In this document: in pieces, positions 24,840 to 33,266 of the stretch | Numbering within the stretch: the stretch's first letter is position 1 | Layout of the letters: every line of letters begins with the position of its first letter | Assembly (NCBI RefSeq): GCF_020564935.1 | Contig: NZ_JAJCXB010000053.1 | Span: forward strand, 1-53,765 | DNA: 53,765 nt | Source of the DNA: Streptomyces pinistramenti | GTDB lineage: Bacteria; Actinomycetota; Actinomycetes; Streptomycetales; Streptomycetaceae | Direction: 5' to 3' | Made by a program: the position numbers and the translations under genes | Notes under the pieces: generated by a model | Told to the model about the DNA's origin: nothing | The model's input: the letters and a program-made list of their open reading frames with translations, nothing else | The model's database searches: none

Positions 24840-26036
24840 CTACGCCCGCAGTTGACGCTGCGCGGCGATCTTGCTGGACATTCCGAACAGCTCGATGAAG
24901 CCCTTGGACAGCGACTGGTCGAAGGTGTCGCCGGTGTCGTAGGTCGCCAGGTTGAAATCGTAGAGCGACTCGGCGGACTTCCGGCCGGTGACGACCGCGC
25001 GGCCGCCGTGCATGGTCATCCGGATGTCGCCGGTGACGTGCTGGTTGGCCTCGGCGATGAAGCCGTCCAGGGCGCGCTTGAGCGGCGAGAACCACAGGCC
25101 GTCGTAGACCAGTTCGCCCCAGCGCTGCTCGACCTGCCGCTTGTAGCGGGCCAGTTCGCGCTCGACGGTGACGTTCTCCAGCTCCTGGTGCGCGGTGATC
25201 AGCGCGATGGCGCCGGGGGCCTCGTAGACCTCACGGGACTTGATGCCGACCAGCCGGTCCTCGACCATGTCGATCCGGCCGATGCCCTGGGCGCCGGCCC
25301 GGACGTTGAGCTGCTGGACGGCCTCCAGGACGGTGACGGGCCTGCCGTCGATCGCCACCGGGACACCCTGCTGGAAGGTGATGACGACCTCGTCCGCCTC
25401 GCGCGGGGTGGCCGGGTTCTCGGTGTACTCGTAGACGTCCTCGATCGGCGCGTTCCAGATGTCCTCCAGGAAGCCGGTCTCGACGGCCCGCCCGAAGACG
25501 TTCTGGTCGATGGAGTACGGCGACTTCTTGGTGGTCGCGATCGGGAGGTTCTTCTCCTCGCAGAAGGCGATGGCCTTGTCCCGGGTCATCGCGTAGTCCC
25601 GGACCGGGGCGATGCACTTCAGGTCGGGGGCGAGGGAGGAGATGCCGGCCTCGAAACGGACCTGGTCGTTGCCCTTGCCGGTGCAGCCGTGGGCGACGGT
25701 GGAGGCGCCGTGCTTCTTGGCGGCGGCCACCAGGTGCTTGACGATGGTCGGCCGCGAGAGGGCGGAGACCAGCGGGTAGCGGTCCATGTAGAGGGCGTTC
25801 GCCTGGATCGCCGGGAGGCAGTATTCGTCGGCGAACTCGTTCTTGGCGTCCGCGACCTCGGCCTCGACGGCGCCGCAGGCCAGGGCGCGCTTGCGGATGA
25901 CGTCCAGGTCCTCGCCGCCCTGGCCGACATCCACGGCAACGGCGATGACCTCGGCGCCCGTCTCCTCGGCGATCCAGCCGATACAGACAGAGGTGTCCAG
26001 GCCGCCCGAGTAGGCGAGTACGACGCGCTCGGTCAC
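24840..26036 (-). CDS. argG: argininosuccinate synthase
   Basis: A 398-aa enzyme of the usual family length. The PP-loop ATP site is VVLAYSGGLDTSVCIGWI near the N-terminus. Further conserved blocks are AHGCTGKGNDQVRFE and APVRDYAMTRDKAIAF. It joins citrulline and aspartate with ATP to give argininosuccinate. GTG at 26036 follows AAGGAG by eight bases. A promoter overlapped by an ARG-box-like palindrome lies directly upstream, so ArgR control is expected. It precedes argH in a likely operon. Confidence 0.97.
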   Translation of the reverse strand: MTERVVLAYSGGLDTSVCIGWIAEETGAEVIAVAVDVGQGGEDLDVIRKRALACGAVEAEVADAKNEFADEYCLPAIQANALYMDRYPLVSALSRPTIVKHLVAAAKKHGASTVAHGCTGKGNDQVRFEAGISSLAPDLKCIAPVRDYAMTRDKAIAFCEEKNLPIATTKKSPYSIDQNVFGRAVETGFLEDIWNAPIEDVYEYTENPATPREADEVVITFQQGVPVAIDGRPVTVLEAVQQLNVRAGAQGIGRIDMVEDRLVGIKSREVYEAPGAIALITAHQELENVTVERELARYKRQVEQRWGELVYDGLWFSPLKRALDGFIAEANQHVTGDIRMTMHGGRAVVTGRKSAESLYDFNLATYDTGDTFDQSLSKGFIELFGMSSKIAAQRQLRA

Positions 26037-26052
26037 GGGGCTCTCCTTACGG

Positions 26053-26101
26053 TGCATACGCTGATAGGCATAAGTATGCACTCCACTGTATGTTTCGTCA
26101 A
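26053..26101 (-). promoter_or_regulatory. argG promoter with ARG-box-like sequences
   Basis: On the minus strand a TTGACG hexamer (26096-26101) and CATACT (26073-26078) are 17 bases apart, a good vegetative promoter. The -10 is covered by GCATAAGTATGC (26068-26079), a 10-of-12 palindrome, and a further TGCATA lies at 26053-26058. The TGCAT/ATGCA pattern is that of ArgR operators in Streptomyces. argR is in this window at 32716. Confidence 0.65.
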
Positions 26102-26154
26102 CGCGAGAGCGAAGTCGCAGGTCAGCAGCGGTCCTACGGAGTGTCGCGGGCCCG

Positions 26155-26562
26155 TCAGCCGGCCTCGCGCAGCGCCTCCAGCAGGATCTGCACATGGCTG
26201 TGCGGCAGGTCCTTCGTCGCGGTCAGCAACGTCAGCGGGCCGTCCGCCGCCAGCTCGCGCAGCCGCCGCAGCGCCACCTGCGGCTGCGGCTCACCCAGCT
26301 CCTCGCGGTAGCGGCCGGCGAACTCGTCGAAGCGCCCGGGGTCGTGGCCGTACCAGCGGCGCAGGTCGGGCGACGGCGCGGCGTCCTTGCACCACTCGGT
26401 CAGCCGGGCGTCCTCCTTGGAGACGCCGCGCGGCCACAGCCGGTCGACCAGGACGCGGGCGCCGTCGGCGGGCTCGGCCGCGTCGTAGATCCGGCGCACC
26501 TGGATGTCGCTCCCGGAGCCGCCGTTTCCCGGGTGTCCGGTGCCATGCGATTCCTTTGCCAT
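26155..26562 (-). CDS. DUF488 family protein
   Basis: A 135-aa protein of the DUF488/YeaO type. Conserved features are IQVRRIYDAAEPADGARVLVDRLWPRGVSKEDARL and WYGHDPGRFDEFAGRYREEL, and it ends with LLTATKDLPHSHVQILLEAL. The biochemical role of this family is unsettled. The ATG at 26562 begins MAKESHGTGHPG; a short AGG lies just upstream. It is transcribed away from tRNA-Pro. Confidence 0.85.
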   Translation of the reverse strand: MAKESHGTGHPGNGGSGSDIQVRRIYDAAEPADGARVLVDRLWPRGVSKEDARLTEWCKDAAPSPDLRRWYGHDPGRFDEFAGRYREELGEPQPQVALRRLRELAADGPLTLLTATKDLPHSHVQILLEALREAG

Positions 26563-26651
26563 AGCCTCATCGAAACACGTCAGGCACCGCTCCGCCGGTG
26601 CGCGCGGCACCCCCGTACGACCGCCTCCCGCGGGCCGTCGGAACCCCCGCT

Positions 26652-26681
26652 TTGGATTCAGGGCACCGGACAGGGTATTTT
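26652..26681 (+). promoter_or_regulatory. promoter of tRNA-Pro
   Basis: TTGGAT (26652-26657) and TATTTT (26676-26681) are 18 bases apart. The expected start near 26688 gives a 5' leader of about 39 bases before the mature tRNA. Confidence 0.55.
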
Positions 26682-26726
26682 TCTTCTGCACGCACCGACC
26701 GGAGGTCATCCGGCCGGAACGAGCAC

Positions 26727-26800
<74 letters not shown>

Positions 26801-26807
26801 CGGTGCG

Positions 26808-26852
26808 AAAAACCCGCTGACCGGAGAGAAATCTCCAGGTCAGCGGGTTTTT
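26808..26852 (+). terminator. intrinsic terminator of tRNA-Pro with T-tract
   Basis: A 15-bp stem (26808-26822 with 26838-26852), with an extra internal GGAGA/TCTCC pair, ends in a run of T residues. The complementary A-run makes it able to work from the minus strand (secDF end at 26869) as well. Confidence 0.93.
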
Positions 26853-26868
26853 TCCTGCGCGCCCCCGA

Positions 26869-29244
26869 TCAGACCTGCGCGCCGTTCCCGGGCCGTTGCC
26901 CCGGACCACGGCGGGTGCCTGCCGCTCTCCGCCCGCCGGACCTGCGGCCGGCCGGACGCGGCGCGGGGCTGCCGCTGCGTGCCTCCAGCGCGATGGCCAG
27001 CGGCGTCGCGGTGAACATCGAGGAGTACGTCCCGACGCCGATGCCGATCAGCAGCGCCACGGCGAAGTCGGTCAGCGAGTCGCCGCCCAGGACGGCGAGC
27101 GCGGCGAGGATGAAGACGGCGCCGATGCCGGTGTTGACGGTGCGCGGCACGGTCTGGAGCAGGGCGGTGTCGGCGATCTGCGGGAACGGGGTGCGACGGG
27201 CGGCCGCCCACAGCTCGCGCACACGGTCGAAGACCACGACGGAGTCGTTGACGGAGTAGCCGATGACCGTCAGCAGGGCCGCGAGGAAGACCCCGTCGAC
27301 CGGCTTGCCCAGCCAGGCGAAGACGCCGACGAGGATCAGCACGTCGTGTGCCATCGCGGCGACCGCGGAGACCGCGAACGTCCAGCGGAAGCGCAGCGCC
27401 AGGTAGGCCATCTGACCGGCGAGCGCCACACCGAGGGCGATCAGCGCATTGCGGCGCAGCTCGTCGCCGAGGCTGGGCCCGATCAGCTCGTCGCGTACCT
27501 TCTGCGCGCCGCCGCCCAGTGCGTCGACCACCTCGCCGACCCGGTCCTCCTGTTGGCCGGTCAGCCGCTCGGTGCGGACCGTCAGCTCCCCGTCGCCCGA
27601 GGTCTGGACGACCGCCCGCGGGAAGCCCGCGTCGCCCAGGGCGGTACGGGCCCGCTCGGCGTCGACGGGGGATTCCGTCGTGTAGGCGATCTGCCGGCCG
27701 CCGGTGAACTCCACCCCGAAGTCGAGGCCGCGCAGCGCGATGCCGCTGGTAGCCAGGATCAGGGCGGCGGCGGATCCGGCGAGCCAGCGGCGCCGGTGAC
27801 GCATGAGGGACGGGCCGCGGCGGACGAGCAGGCGGCGCACCCGCCCGTGACCTGCGATGCCGGACAGCCGCGGTCGGCGCTCCAGGGCCTTGCGGGTCAC
27901 CGCGTACTCGGCCAGGACCCGGGTGACGAGCAGGGCGCTGACCATGGAGGCCAGCACGCCGACGGACAGCGTGACGCCGAAGCCGCGGACCGGCCCGGAG
28001 GCGAACAGGAACAGCAGTCCTGCGGCGAGCAGGGTGGTGACGTTGGAGTCGGCGATGGCGCTGAAGGCGTGCCGGAAGCCGGCGGTCAGTGCGGTGCGCA
28101 GGCTCCGGGGCGCGGCCGCTGACCCGTCGCTGCGGGTCGCGCGCCCGCTGCCGCCGGCCGCGTACTCCTCCCTGGCGCGTTCAAAGACCAGCACATTGGC
28201 GTCCACCGCCATCCCGACGGCGAGCACGAAACCGGCGAGCCCGGGGAGGGTGAGGGTGGCGCCGACGGCGAGCAGTGCCGCGTACGAGAGAAGCGCGTAG
28301 CAGGCCAGGGCGAGCGTGGCGAGGAAGCCGAGCAGCCGGTAGACGACGGTGAGGAACACGGCGGTCAGCGCGATGCCGAGGGCCGCCGCGCGGGCGCTGG
28401 AGTCGATGGCGGCGGCGCCCAGGGTCGGGCCCACGGTCCGCTGTTCGACGACCTCGACGGGTACCGGCAGCGCGCCGCCGTTGACCAGCAGCGCCAGTTC
28501 GGCCGCCGCTTCCTGGTCGAATCCGCCGGTGATCCGCGTCGAGCCGCCGGTGATCCCGGTGCCGCAGGCCACCGAGGTGTCGACCTGCGGCGAGGAGATG
28601 ACCTTGTCATCCAGGACGATGGCGGCCCGCCGGGCCGGATCCCCCGGCGGCGCGCAGGCCGCCTCGCCGGTCAGCCCGGCCCAGGCCCGCTCCCCCGTGC
28701 CGCGCAGATCGAGGCCGACGAACCAGCCGGCCCCGGTCTCCGCGTCGAACTGCGCATCGGCCCGGTCCACCTCGGCGCCGGTGAGAGCGGGCGGCCCCAG
28801 GCGCAGGTGCGCGCCGGATGCGTCGGGGAGGACCTTCTCCGCCGGGTCGGCGGTCTTCTTCTCCTTCCGGTCCTGCTGCTGCGGACCGGGGGCCGTGCCG
28901 AGGACCGGGTGGACGGTCAACTGGGCGGTGCGGCCGAGCACTTCGGTGGCCTGCTCCGGATCCTGGACGCCGGGTAGTTCCACGACGATCCGGTGGTCCC
29001 CGGAGCGGGCGATGGACGGTTCGGCGACACCGAGGGCGTCCACCCGGCGGCGCAGCACCTCCAGTGTGCGGTCGGTCGCGTCCCGGTCGGCATCGGCCGT
29101 CGGGGAGTCGCGGGTCTCCAGGACGATCTGCGTACCGCCGCGCAGATCGAGACCGAGCCGGACGGGCTGTGTCACGGCGAGAAAGGCGGACAGGGCTAGC
29201 AGGGCGAGCGCGAGCAGCGCCCGCACCCTGGTGGCGCGGGTCAT
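26869..29244 (-). CDS. secDF: SecD-SecF fusion, protein translocase accessory subunit
   Basis: A 791-aa fusion. The SecD half (about 1-430) has the first span, GLDLRGGTQIVLET, the periplasmic P1 region with TAQLTVHPVLG, then GFVLAVGMAVDANVLVFERAREE, which contains the conserved D of the proton path. The SecF half (about 460-760) has FGVEFTGGRQIAY and VIGYSVNDSVVVFDRVRE, the matching SecF motif. About 12 spans in total. It helps complete Sec export using the proton gradient. The ATG at 29244 follows GGAGG by six bases. Streptomyces usually also has separate secD and secF genes, so this is probably a second, fused copy; that cannot be tested in this window. Confidence 0.9.
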   Translation of the reverse strand: MTRATRVRALLALALLALSAFLAVTQPVRLGLDLRGGTQIVLETRDSPTADADRDATDRTLEVLRRRVDALGVAEPSIARSGDHRIVVELPGVQDPEQATEVLGRTAQLTVHPVLGTAPGPQQQDRKEKKTADPAEKVLPDASGAHLRLGPPALTGAEVDRADAQFDAETGAGWFVGLDLRGTGERAWAGLTGEAACAPPGDPARRAAIVLDDKVISSPQVDTSVACGTGITGGSTRITGGFDQEAAAELALLVNGGALPVPVEVVEQRTVGPTLGAAAIDSSARAAALGIALTAVFLTVVYRLLGFLATLALACYALLSYAALLAVGATLTLPGLAGFVLAVGMAVDANVLVFERAREEYAAGGSGRATRSDGSAAAPRSLRTALTAGFRHAFSAIADSNVTTLLAAGLLFLFASGPVRGFGVTLSVGVLASMVSALLVTRVLAEYAVTRKALERRPRLSGIAGHGRVRRLLVRRGPSLMRHRRRWLAGSAAALILATSGIALRGLDFGVEFTGGRQIAYTTESPVDAERARTALGDAGFPRAVVQTSGDGELTVRTERLTGQQEDRVGEVVDALGGGAQKVRDELIGPSLGDELRRNALIALGVALAGQMAYLALRFRWTFAVSAVAAMAHDVLILVGVFAWLGKPVDGVFLAALLTVIGYSVNDSVVVFDRVRELWAAARRTPFPQIADTALLQTVPRTVNTGIGAVFILAALAVLGGDSLTDFAVALLIGIGVGTYSSMFTATPLAIALEARSGSPAPRPAGRRSGGRRAAGTRRGPGQRPGNGAQV

Positions 29245-29312
29245 CAATGCCTCCAACAGGCATACCGCGGCCGGGAGTTGCCGGACGCGGCGGAAAGCGA
29301 CGGGGACGTCGG

Positions 29313-29810
29313 TCAGCTGCTGGAGTGGGGCGGAGCGCGGTCCAGGCACCGTCCGGCGTACCGGAGGCGGTCCTGGCGGGCGGGGCGCAGGCGGGGCAGG
29401 CGGGGGCCGGCGCGCAGCGGGGGCGCCCAGCGGTACGCGGATGCGGTGCCGGGCGCGGGCAGGTGCGGGTGGCCGGGCTCGTTCCCGCACGGCGTGCCCG
29501 GCCGCAGCGCGGAGAGCGGGGGCCTGGCGGAGGGCGCGGCCCGCTGCGGGGTGCCCGCGCAGGGGGTGGCCTTGTGGCGGATGCCGAGGTCTGGGGTGCG
29601 TGAGTGTGGGGTGTCCGGGGTGGTGCCGGAGTGCCGGGTGTCCGGGTGCGGTGCGGTGGCGTGGAGAGCGGGCGCGGTGGCGGCCGTCGCCGGGGACGCG
29701 GCCGGGAGGAGGCCGACGAGCAGGGCGGTGAGCGTGAGCAGGGTGTGCAGCGCGCGGCCGCCCCGGATACGGAGCGCGCCGCCGGGCCGCCGTACGGTCC
29801 GCCGCGCCAT
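29313..29810 (-). CDS. small secreted protein of unknown function, 165 aa
   Basis: The ATG at 29810 has a very strong GAGGAGGGGG site. The N-terminus has a basic region (MARRTVRRPGGALRIRGG), a hydrophobic core (LLTLTALLVGLLPAA) and an Ala-rich cleavage region near residue 45. The mature part is Pro/His/Thr-rich, with three Cys-free repeats of HSGT/HSRT type and two cysteines (PCAGTP, PCGNEPG). No domain is recognised. It lies 68 bases upstream of secDF on the same strand and after the response regulator gene, so it may be co-transcribed with both. Confidence 0.65.
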   Translation of the reverse strand: MARRTVRRPGGALRIRGGRALHTLLTLTALLVGLLPAASPATAATAPALHATAPHPDTRHSGTTPDTPHSRTPDLGIRHKATPCAGTPQRAAPSARPPLSALRPGTPCGNEPGHPHLPAPGTASAYRWAPPLRAGPRLPRLRPARQDRLRYAGRCLDRAPPHSSS

Positions 29811-29872
29811 GCCCCCTCCTCGTATCCGGTGTGTCCCCGTCCGCGCCCCCGCCCGCCCGCGCTCGCGGCGCG

Positions 29873-30586
29873 CTACGGCTCGATCAGGCCGACCCTGATC
29901 GCGTACCGGGTCAGCTCCAGGCGGTCCCGCATGCCGAGCTTGTGCAGCATGTTCGCGCGGTGGCGTTCGACCGTCTTGACGCTGATGACCAGGGTGCGGG
30001 CGATCTCCTTCGACGAGTGGCCCTCGGCGATCAGCTTGAGGATCTCCTCCTCGCGCACGGTGAGCACCTTGTCGGGGACGTCGTCGCCGCGCCGGACGCG
30101 GTCGAGGTAGTTGCGGATCAGGGCGGTGACCGCGCCCGGGTAGAGGAACGGCTCGCCGCGGATCGCGGCGCGGCAGGCTTCCACCAGGTCCCGGTCGGCG
30201 ACCGACTTGAGCACATAGCCGGAGGCGCCGGCCTTCAGCGCCTCGAAGAAGTACTGCTCGTTGTCGTACATCGTCACCATCAGGATGCGCAGGCCCGGTT
30301 GGAGCGCGGAGAGTTCGCGGGCCGCCTGGAGGCCGGTCATCCGGGGCATCGCGACGTCCAGGATGGCCAGGTCGGGGCGGCTGCTGCGGGCCAGCGCCAG
30401 CGCCTCGGCGCCGTCCCCGGCCTCGGCGACGACTTCGAGGTCCGGCTCCCCGTCCAGGATGAGCCGGATGCCGCGGCGGACCAGCGCGTGGTCGTCGGCG
30501 AGGAGGATGCGGGCCGGGCGGAGCGTGCGCGCGTCCGCGGGGGACGCGTCCGGGCGCGACGGGTGGGTGCGGGGCGGGTGCGTCAT
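29873..30586 (-). CDS. NarL/LuxR-type response regulator
   Basis: A 237-aa regulator. After a Pro/Ser-rich N-terminal extension of 25 residues, the receiver domain starts ARILLADDHALVRRGIRLIL; the acidic pocket is DD (31-32), the phosphorylated residue is D77 in LAILDVAMPRMTG, and the conserved Lys lies in GYVLKS. The LuxR-type HTH fills the last 65 residues (LTVREEEILKLIAEGHSSKEIARTL and VKTVERHRANMLHKLG). The ATG overlaps the stop of the histidine kinase gene by four bases, so the pair is coupled. The regulon is not known. Confidence 0.93.
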   Translation of the reverse strand: MTHPPRTHPSRPDASPADARTLRPARILLADDHALVRRGIRLILDGEPDLEVVAEAGDGAEALALARSSRPDLAILDVAMPRMTGLQAARELSALQPGLRILMVTMYDNEQYFFEALKAGASGYVLKSVADRDLVEACRAAIRGEPFLYPGAVTALIRNYLDRVRRGDDVPDKVLTVREEEILKLIAEGHSSKEIARTLVISVKTVERHRANMLHKLGMRDRLELTRYAIRVGLIEP

Positions 30587-31542
30587 GCGGCGTCCCGGGG
30601 CAGCGGAACGGTCAGCCGGACCCGGGCGCCGCCCGTGGGACCTGCCCCGATGTCCAGGCCGGCGTCGATGAGCAGCGCACGCTCGCGCATCCCGCGGATA
30701 CCGGCGCCCTCCCATGCGTGGCCCAGGCCGCGGCCGTCGTCGCAGACGTCCAGCACGACCTCGGTACGGGAGTGCCGCAGGGTCAGTTCGACGTTCCTGG
30801 CGTCGGCGTGCCGGGCCGCGTTGGTCAGCGCCTCCTGGGCGACGCGGTACAGCACCAGCTCCGTCTCGGGGCCCAGGGCCGGCAGGTCGGGGGCGCAGCG
30901 GCGGTGCACGGCGAGGCCGGTGTGGGTGGCGTAGTCGGTGGTCAGCGCGGTCAGCGCGCTCACCAGGCCGAGGTCGTCGAGGACGCCGGGGCGCAGTCGG
31001 CGGGCGAGCCTGCGGACCTCGTCCAGGCTCTGCCGGGTGGTTTCCTGGGCGTGCTGGAGGTCGGCGCGCAGGGTGTCCGGTGCGCGGTCGGCCGCGCGTT
31101 TGAGTTCGAGCAGTACGGCGGTCATGCTCTGTCCCACCTCGTCGTGGAGTTCCTGGGCGATGCGGCGCCTTTCGGCCTCCTGGGCGGAGAGCACCCGGGC
31201 GGTGCTGGTGGCGCGCTCGGTTTCGAGCCGGTCGAGCATCTCGTTGAAGGTGCGCAGCAGTTGGGCGACCTCGCCGTGTCCGGCGACCGGCAGCCGGTGA
31301 CCCTGCCGCAGCAGGTCGACGGTGGTCATCTGCTGGGTCAGCCGGTCCAGCGGGGCCAGTCCGATGCGCAGCAGCGCTGCGTTGGCGACGAGCATGACGA
31401 CCAGGCCGCCGATCAGGACGACGGCCTCGGTGAGCACGACGGGGACGGATACGGTCACCGGCGCCCACAGCAGCAGCGCGGTGGCCGCGCCCAGCACCAC
31501 CGCGTTGAGCCCGAAGATCCGCCAGAACAACGACACGGCCAC
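30583..31542 (-). CDS. NarL-family sensor histidine kinase
   Basis: A 319-aa kinase. Two N-terminal spans (about 7-28 and 33-56) are separated by only a few residues, so there is almost no external sensor domain. A HAMP-like linker follows (RIGLAPLDRLTQQM to NEMLDRLE). The HisKA_3 dimerisation helix has the phosphorylated H133 in RIAQELHDEVGQ, and the ATPase domain has VAQEALTNAARHADA (N box), DDGRG (G1) and GIRGMRER. It likely senses a membrane or internal signal. The GTG at 31542 is chosen after GAGGAGG (11-base spacing); a TTG at 31551 is possible. Upstream frame extends farther but has no good start. Confidence 0.9.
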   Translation of the reverse strand: MAVSLFWRIFGLNAVVLGAATALLLWAPVTVSVPVVLTEAVVLIGGLVVMLVANAALLRIGLAPLDRLTQQMTTVDLLRQGHRLPVAGHGEVAQLLRTFNEMLDRLETERATSTARVLSAQEAERRRIAQELHDEVGQSMTAVLLELKRAADRAPDTLRADLQHAQETTRQSLDEVRRLARRLRPGVLDDLGLVSALTALTTDYATHTGLAVHRRCAPDLPALGPETELVLYRVAQEALTNAARHADARNVELTLRHSRTEVVLDVCDDGRGLGHAWEGAGIRGMRERALLIDAGLDIGAGPTGGARVRLTVPLPRDAA

Positions 31543-31951
31543 AGCGTGCAAAACCTCCTCGTTTCGGCCACTCTCCCATCCACCGCGCCCACGGGGACGG
31601 CCGGGTCCTGACCGCCGACGACCCGGTACGGCCCAGCCTGCCGGTGCCGGGGAGGCCACGTCGATCGGGTACGGCAGCCATCCGCCGCACCGGATACGCG
31701 GGGCGCGGGCAGGCGGTTACAGCTCAGGCGCCCCCGGAAATGGGTGCCGGCCCCCATGGCAGGAACCGGCACCGGCGGCCAGGGTGGGGCCAGTCCGTCC
31801 GTCCGCCCTCGACCCCGCACCACCTGCCTCGCCCCGCCCCGGTGCCCCTCGATACGGCGTTCCGGGGCCGTGACGGATCCACCGCGGATTCGCTACGTGC
31901 CGGAATCCGCAGCGGATCCGGCCGGGGTGTACCGGAAAGGAACCGTCCGTC
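31543..31951. other. 409-base divergent region between the kinase and the DksA-like gene
   Basis: No gene is supported. It holds a hairpin GGTGCCGG/CCGGCACC (31743-31750 with 31766-31773) and a 16-base imperfect inverted repeat (31875-31919) near the DksA-like gene. Promoters of both flanking genes must lie here. Confidence 0.45.
31875..31919. repeat. 16-base inverted repeat upstream of the first DksA-like gene
   Basis: GGATCC-ACC-GCGGATT (31875-31890) and AATCCGC-AGC-GGATCC (31904-31919) pair at 14 of 16 positions with a 13-base spacer. It ends 32 bases before the ATG at 31952, so it could be an operator or a leader hairpin. Confidence 0.6.
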
Positions 31952-32278
31952 ATGTCGCCAGAAGCGGCCCACGCCGATCCCCGAGCCGAGCGGCTCACCG
32001 CGCACGATGCCCGCGGGCGCCTCGCGCACGAGCGTCATTCCCGTCTGACGCAGCTCGCCGCCATCGAGGAGAGCGCGCCGCCCGGTACGGACGCGCTGCT
32101 GGCGGTGCAGACCCGGGCGATCCGGCAGGTGCTCGCCGAGATCGACGCGGCGGTTGCCCGCCTGGACGCGGGGACGTACGGGGACTGCGGGCGGTGCGCG
32201 AAGCCGGTGCCCGTCGAGCGGCTGGAGATCCTGCCGTACGCCCGCTGCTGCGTCGGCTGCCAGGAACGCACCGTCTGA
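31952..32278 (+). CDS. DksA/TraR-type zinc-finger protein, 108 aa
   Basis: A short DksA/TraR relative. The N-terminal two thirds form a coiled coil (about residues 15-72); a C4 zinc finger follows as CGRCAKPVPVERLEILPYARCCVGC, i.e. C-x2-C-x17-C-x2-C. Full DksA has a DxxDxA tip on the coiled coil; here the coil carries LAEIDAAVARLDAG but no such clear tip, so the effect on RNA polymerase is uncertain. The ATG at 31952 has AAAGGAA about 10 bases upstream. A paralogue follows directly. Confidence 0.88.
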   Translation: MSPEAAHADPRAERLTAHDARGRLAHERHSRLTQLAAIEESAPPGTDALLAVQTRAIRQVLAEIDAAVARLDAGTYGDCGRCAKPVPVERLEILPYARCCVGCQERTV

Positions 32279-32331
32279 CCGGCGCCGGACGCGCCGCTCT
32301 CCCTTTCGCCTCTCCCGGAGGATGTGACGTC

Positions 32332-32703
32332 GTGCCCCACCAGCTCATCGATGCCGGTCCGGCAGGTCTGGATCCCGAGGAACTGGCCGCGCTGCGCGCG
32401 AACCTGGAGGACCAGCGCCGGTTCCGCCACGATCAGCTGCGGGAGTTCGAGCGGTCCGCCGCCTCGCGGGATCTGCGGCCTGGCGAACGTGCCTCACCGG
32501 GGCAGCTGGAGGTGCACGTCCAACTGGCGGCCTCCGCCCGGATGGTGCTGGTGGACGTGGAGGCCGCCCTGGAGCGGATGGACCGCGGCGGCTACGGCCG
32601 GTGCCACCGCTGCGGTCTGCCGATTCCGTTCGCGCGGCTGGAGATCGTGCCGCAGGCCCGGTACTGCGGCGGCTGCCACCGGGTCAAGGAGACGGCGCAC
32701 TGA
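32332..32703 (+). CDS. second DksA/TraR-type zinc-finger protein, 123 aa
   Basis: Same architecture as the preceding gene: a helical N-terminus (about 15-80, ALRANLEDQRRFRHDQLREFER) and a C4 zinc finger CHRCGLPIPFARLEIVPQARYCGGC. The 123-aa protein starts at GTG 32332, 10 bases after GGAGG; the gap to the preceding stop is 53 bases. The two genes look like an old tandem duplication, since the zinc-finger parts are very alike and the coils have diverged. Its stop codon lies inside a hairpin shared with argR. Confidence 0.87.
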   Translation: MPHQLIDAGPAGLDPEELAALRANLEDQRRFRHDQLREFERSAASRDLRPGERASPGQLEVHVQLAASARMVLVDVEAALERMDRGGYGRCHRCGLPIPFARLEIVPQARYCGGCHRVKETAH

Positions 32704-32725
32704 GCGCAGGCCCGCTCAGTGCGCC
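32694..32725. terminator. 13-bp bidirectional terminator overlapping two stop codons
   Basis: GGCGCACTGAGCG (32694-32706) pairs perfectly with 32713-32725 around a six-base loop. The left arm contains the stop of the second DksA-like gene (32701-32703) and the right arm contains the stop of argR (32716-32718). The coding ends themselves make the hairpin. Confidence 0.8.
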
Positions 32726-33258
32726 TTCTGTGCCAGCCGCAGCAGATGGTCGGCAAGCGCCTGGCCGCCCGCGGGGTCGCGGCTGATCAGCATCAGGGTG
32801 TCGTCGCCCGCGATGGTGCCGAGGATGTCGTGCAGTTCGGCCTGGTCGATGGCCGAGGCGAGGAACTGCGCGGCGCCCGGCGGCGTGCGCAGCACGACGA
32901 GATTGGCCGACGCTTCGGCCGAAATGAGCAGTTCGCCGGAGAGCCTGCGCATCCGCTCCTCCTTGGCCGACTCCCCCAGCGGCGCCCGTGGCGTGCGGTC
33001 GCCGCCCTCGCTGGGCACCGCGTAGATCAGCTCACCGCCGGTGTTGCGGATCTTCACCGCGCCCAGCTCGTCCAGGTCGCGCGAGAGCGTCGCCTGGGTG
33101 ACGGTGAGCCCGTCGTCGGCGAGCAGCTTCGCGAGCTGGCTCTGGGAGCGGACCGCCTGCCGGTTGAGGATGTCCACGATCCGGCGGTGGCGGGCGGTGC
33201 GGGTCTGCGGTACGGCCTGGCCGCCGACCGGCGTCTCGTTGTCCTGCGCCTCGGTCAT
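32716..33258 (-). CDS. argR: arginine repressor
   Basis: A 180-aa ArgR. The winged HTH (about 20-90) reads TARHRRIVDILNRQAVRSQSQLAKLL and VTQATLSRDLDELGAVKIR. The C-terminal domain (about 110-180) has TPPGAAQFLASAIDQAE and GTIAGDDTLMLISRD, the trimer and arginine-binding surface with the GTIAGDDT signature. It represses arg operons when arginine is plentiful. It is the last gene of argC-J-B-D-R; the ATG lies eight bases after the argD stop, and GGAG within the end of argD serves as ribosome binding site. Confidence 0.96.
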   Translation of the reverse strand: MTEAQDNETPVGGQAVPQTRTARHRRIVDILNRQAVRSQSQLAKLLADDGLTVTQATLSRDLDELGAVKIRNTGGELIYAVPSEGGDRTPRAPLGESAKEERMRRLSGELLISAEASANLVVLRTPPGAAQFLASAIDQAELHDILGTIAGDDTLMLISRDPAGGQALADHLLRLAQKAH

Positions 33259-33266
33259 CGTTGTCG

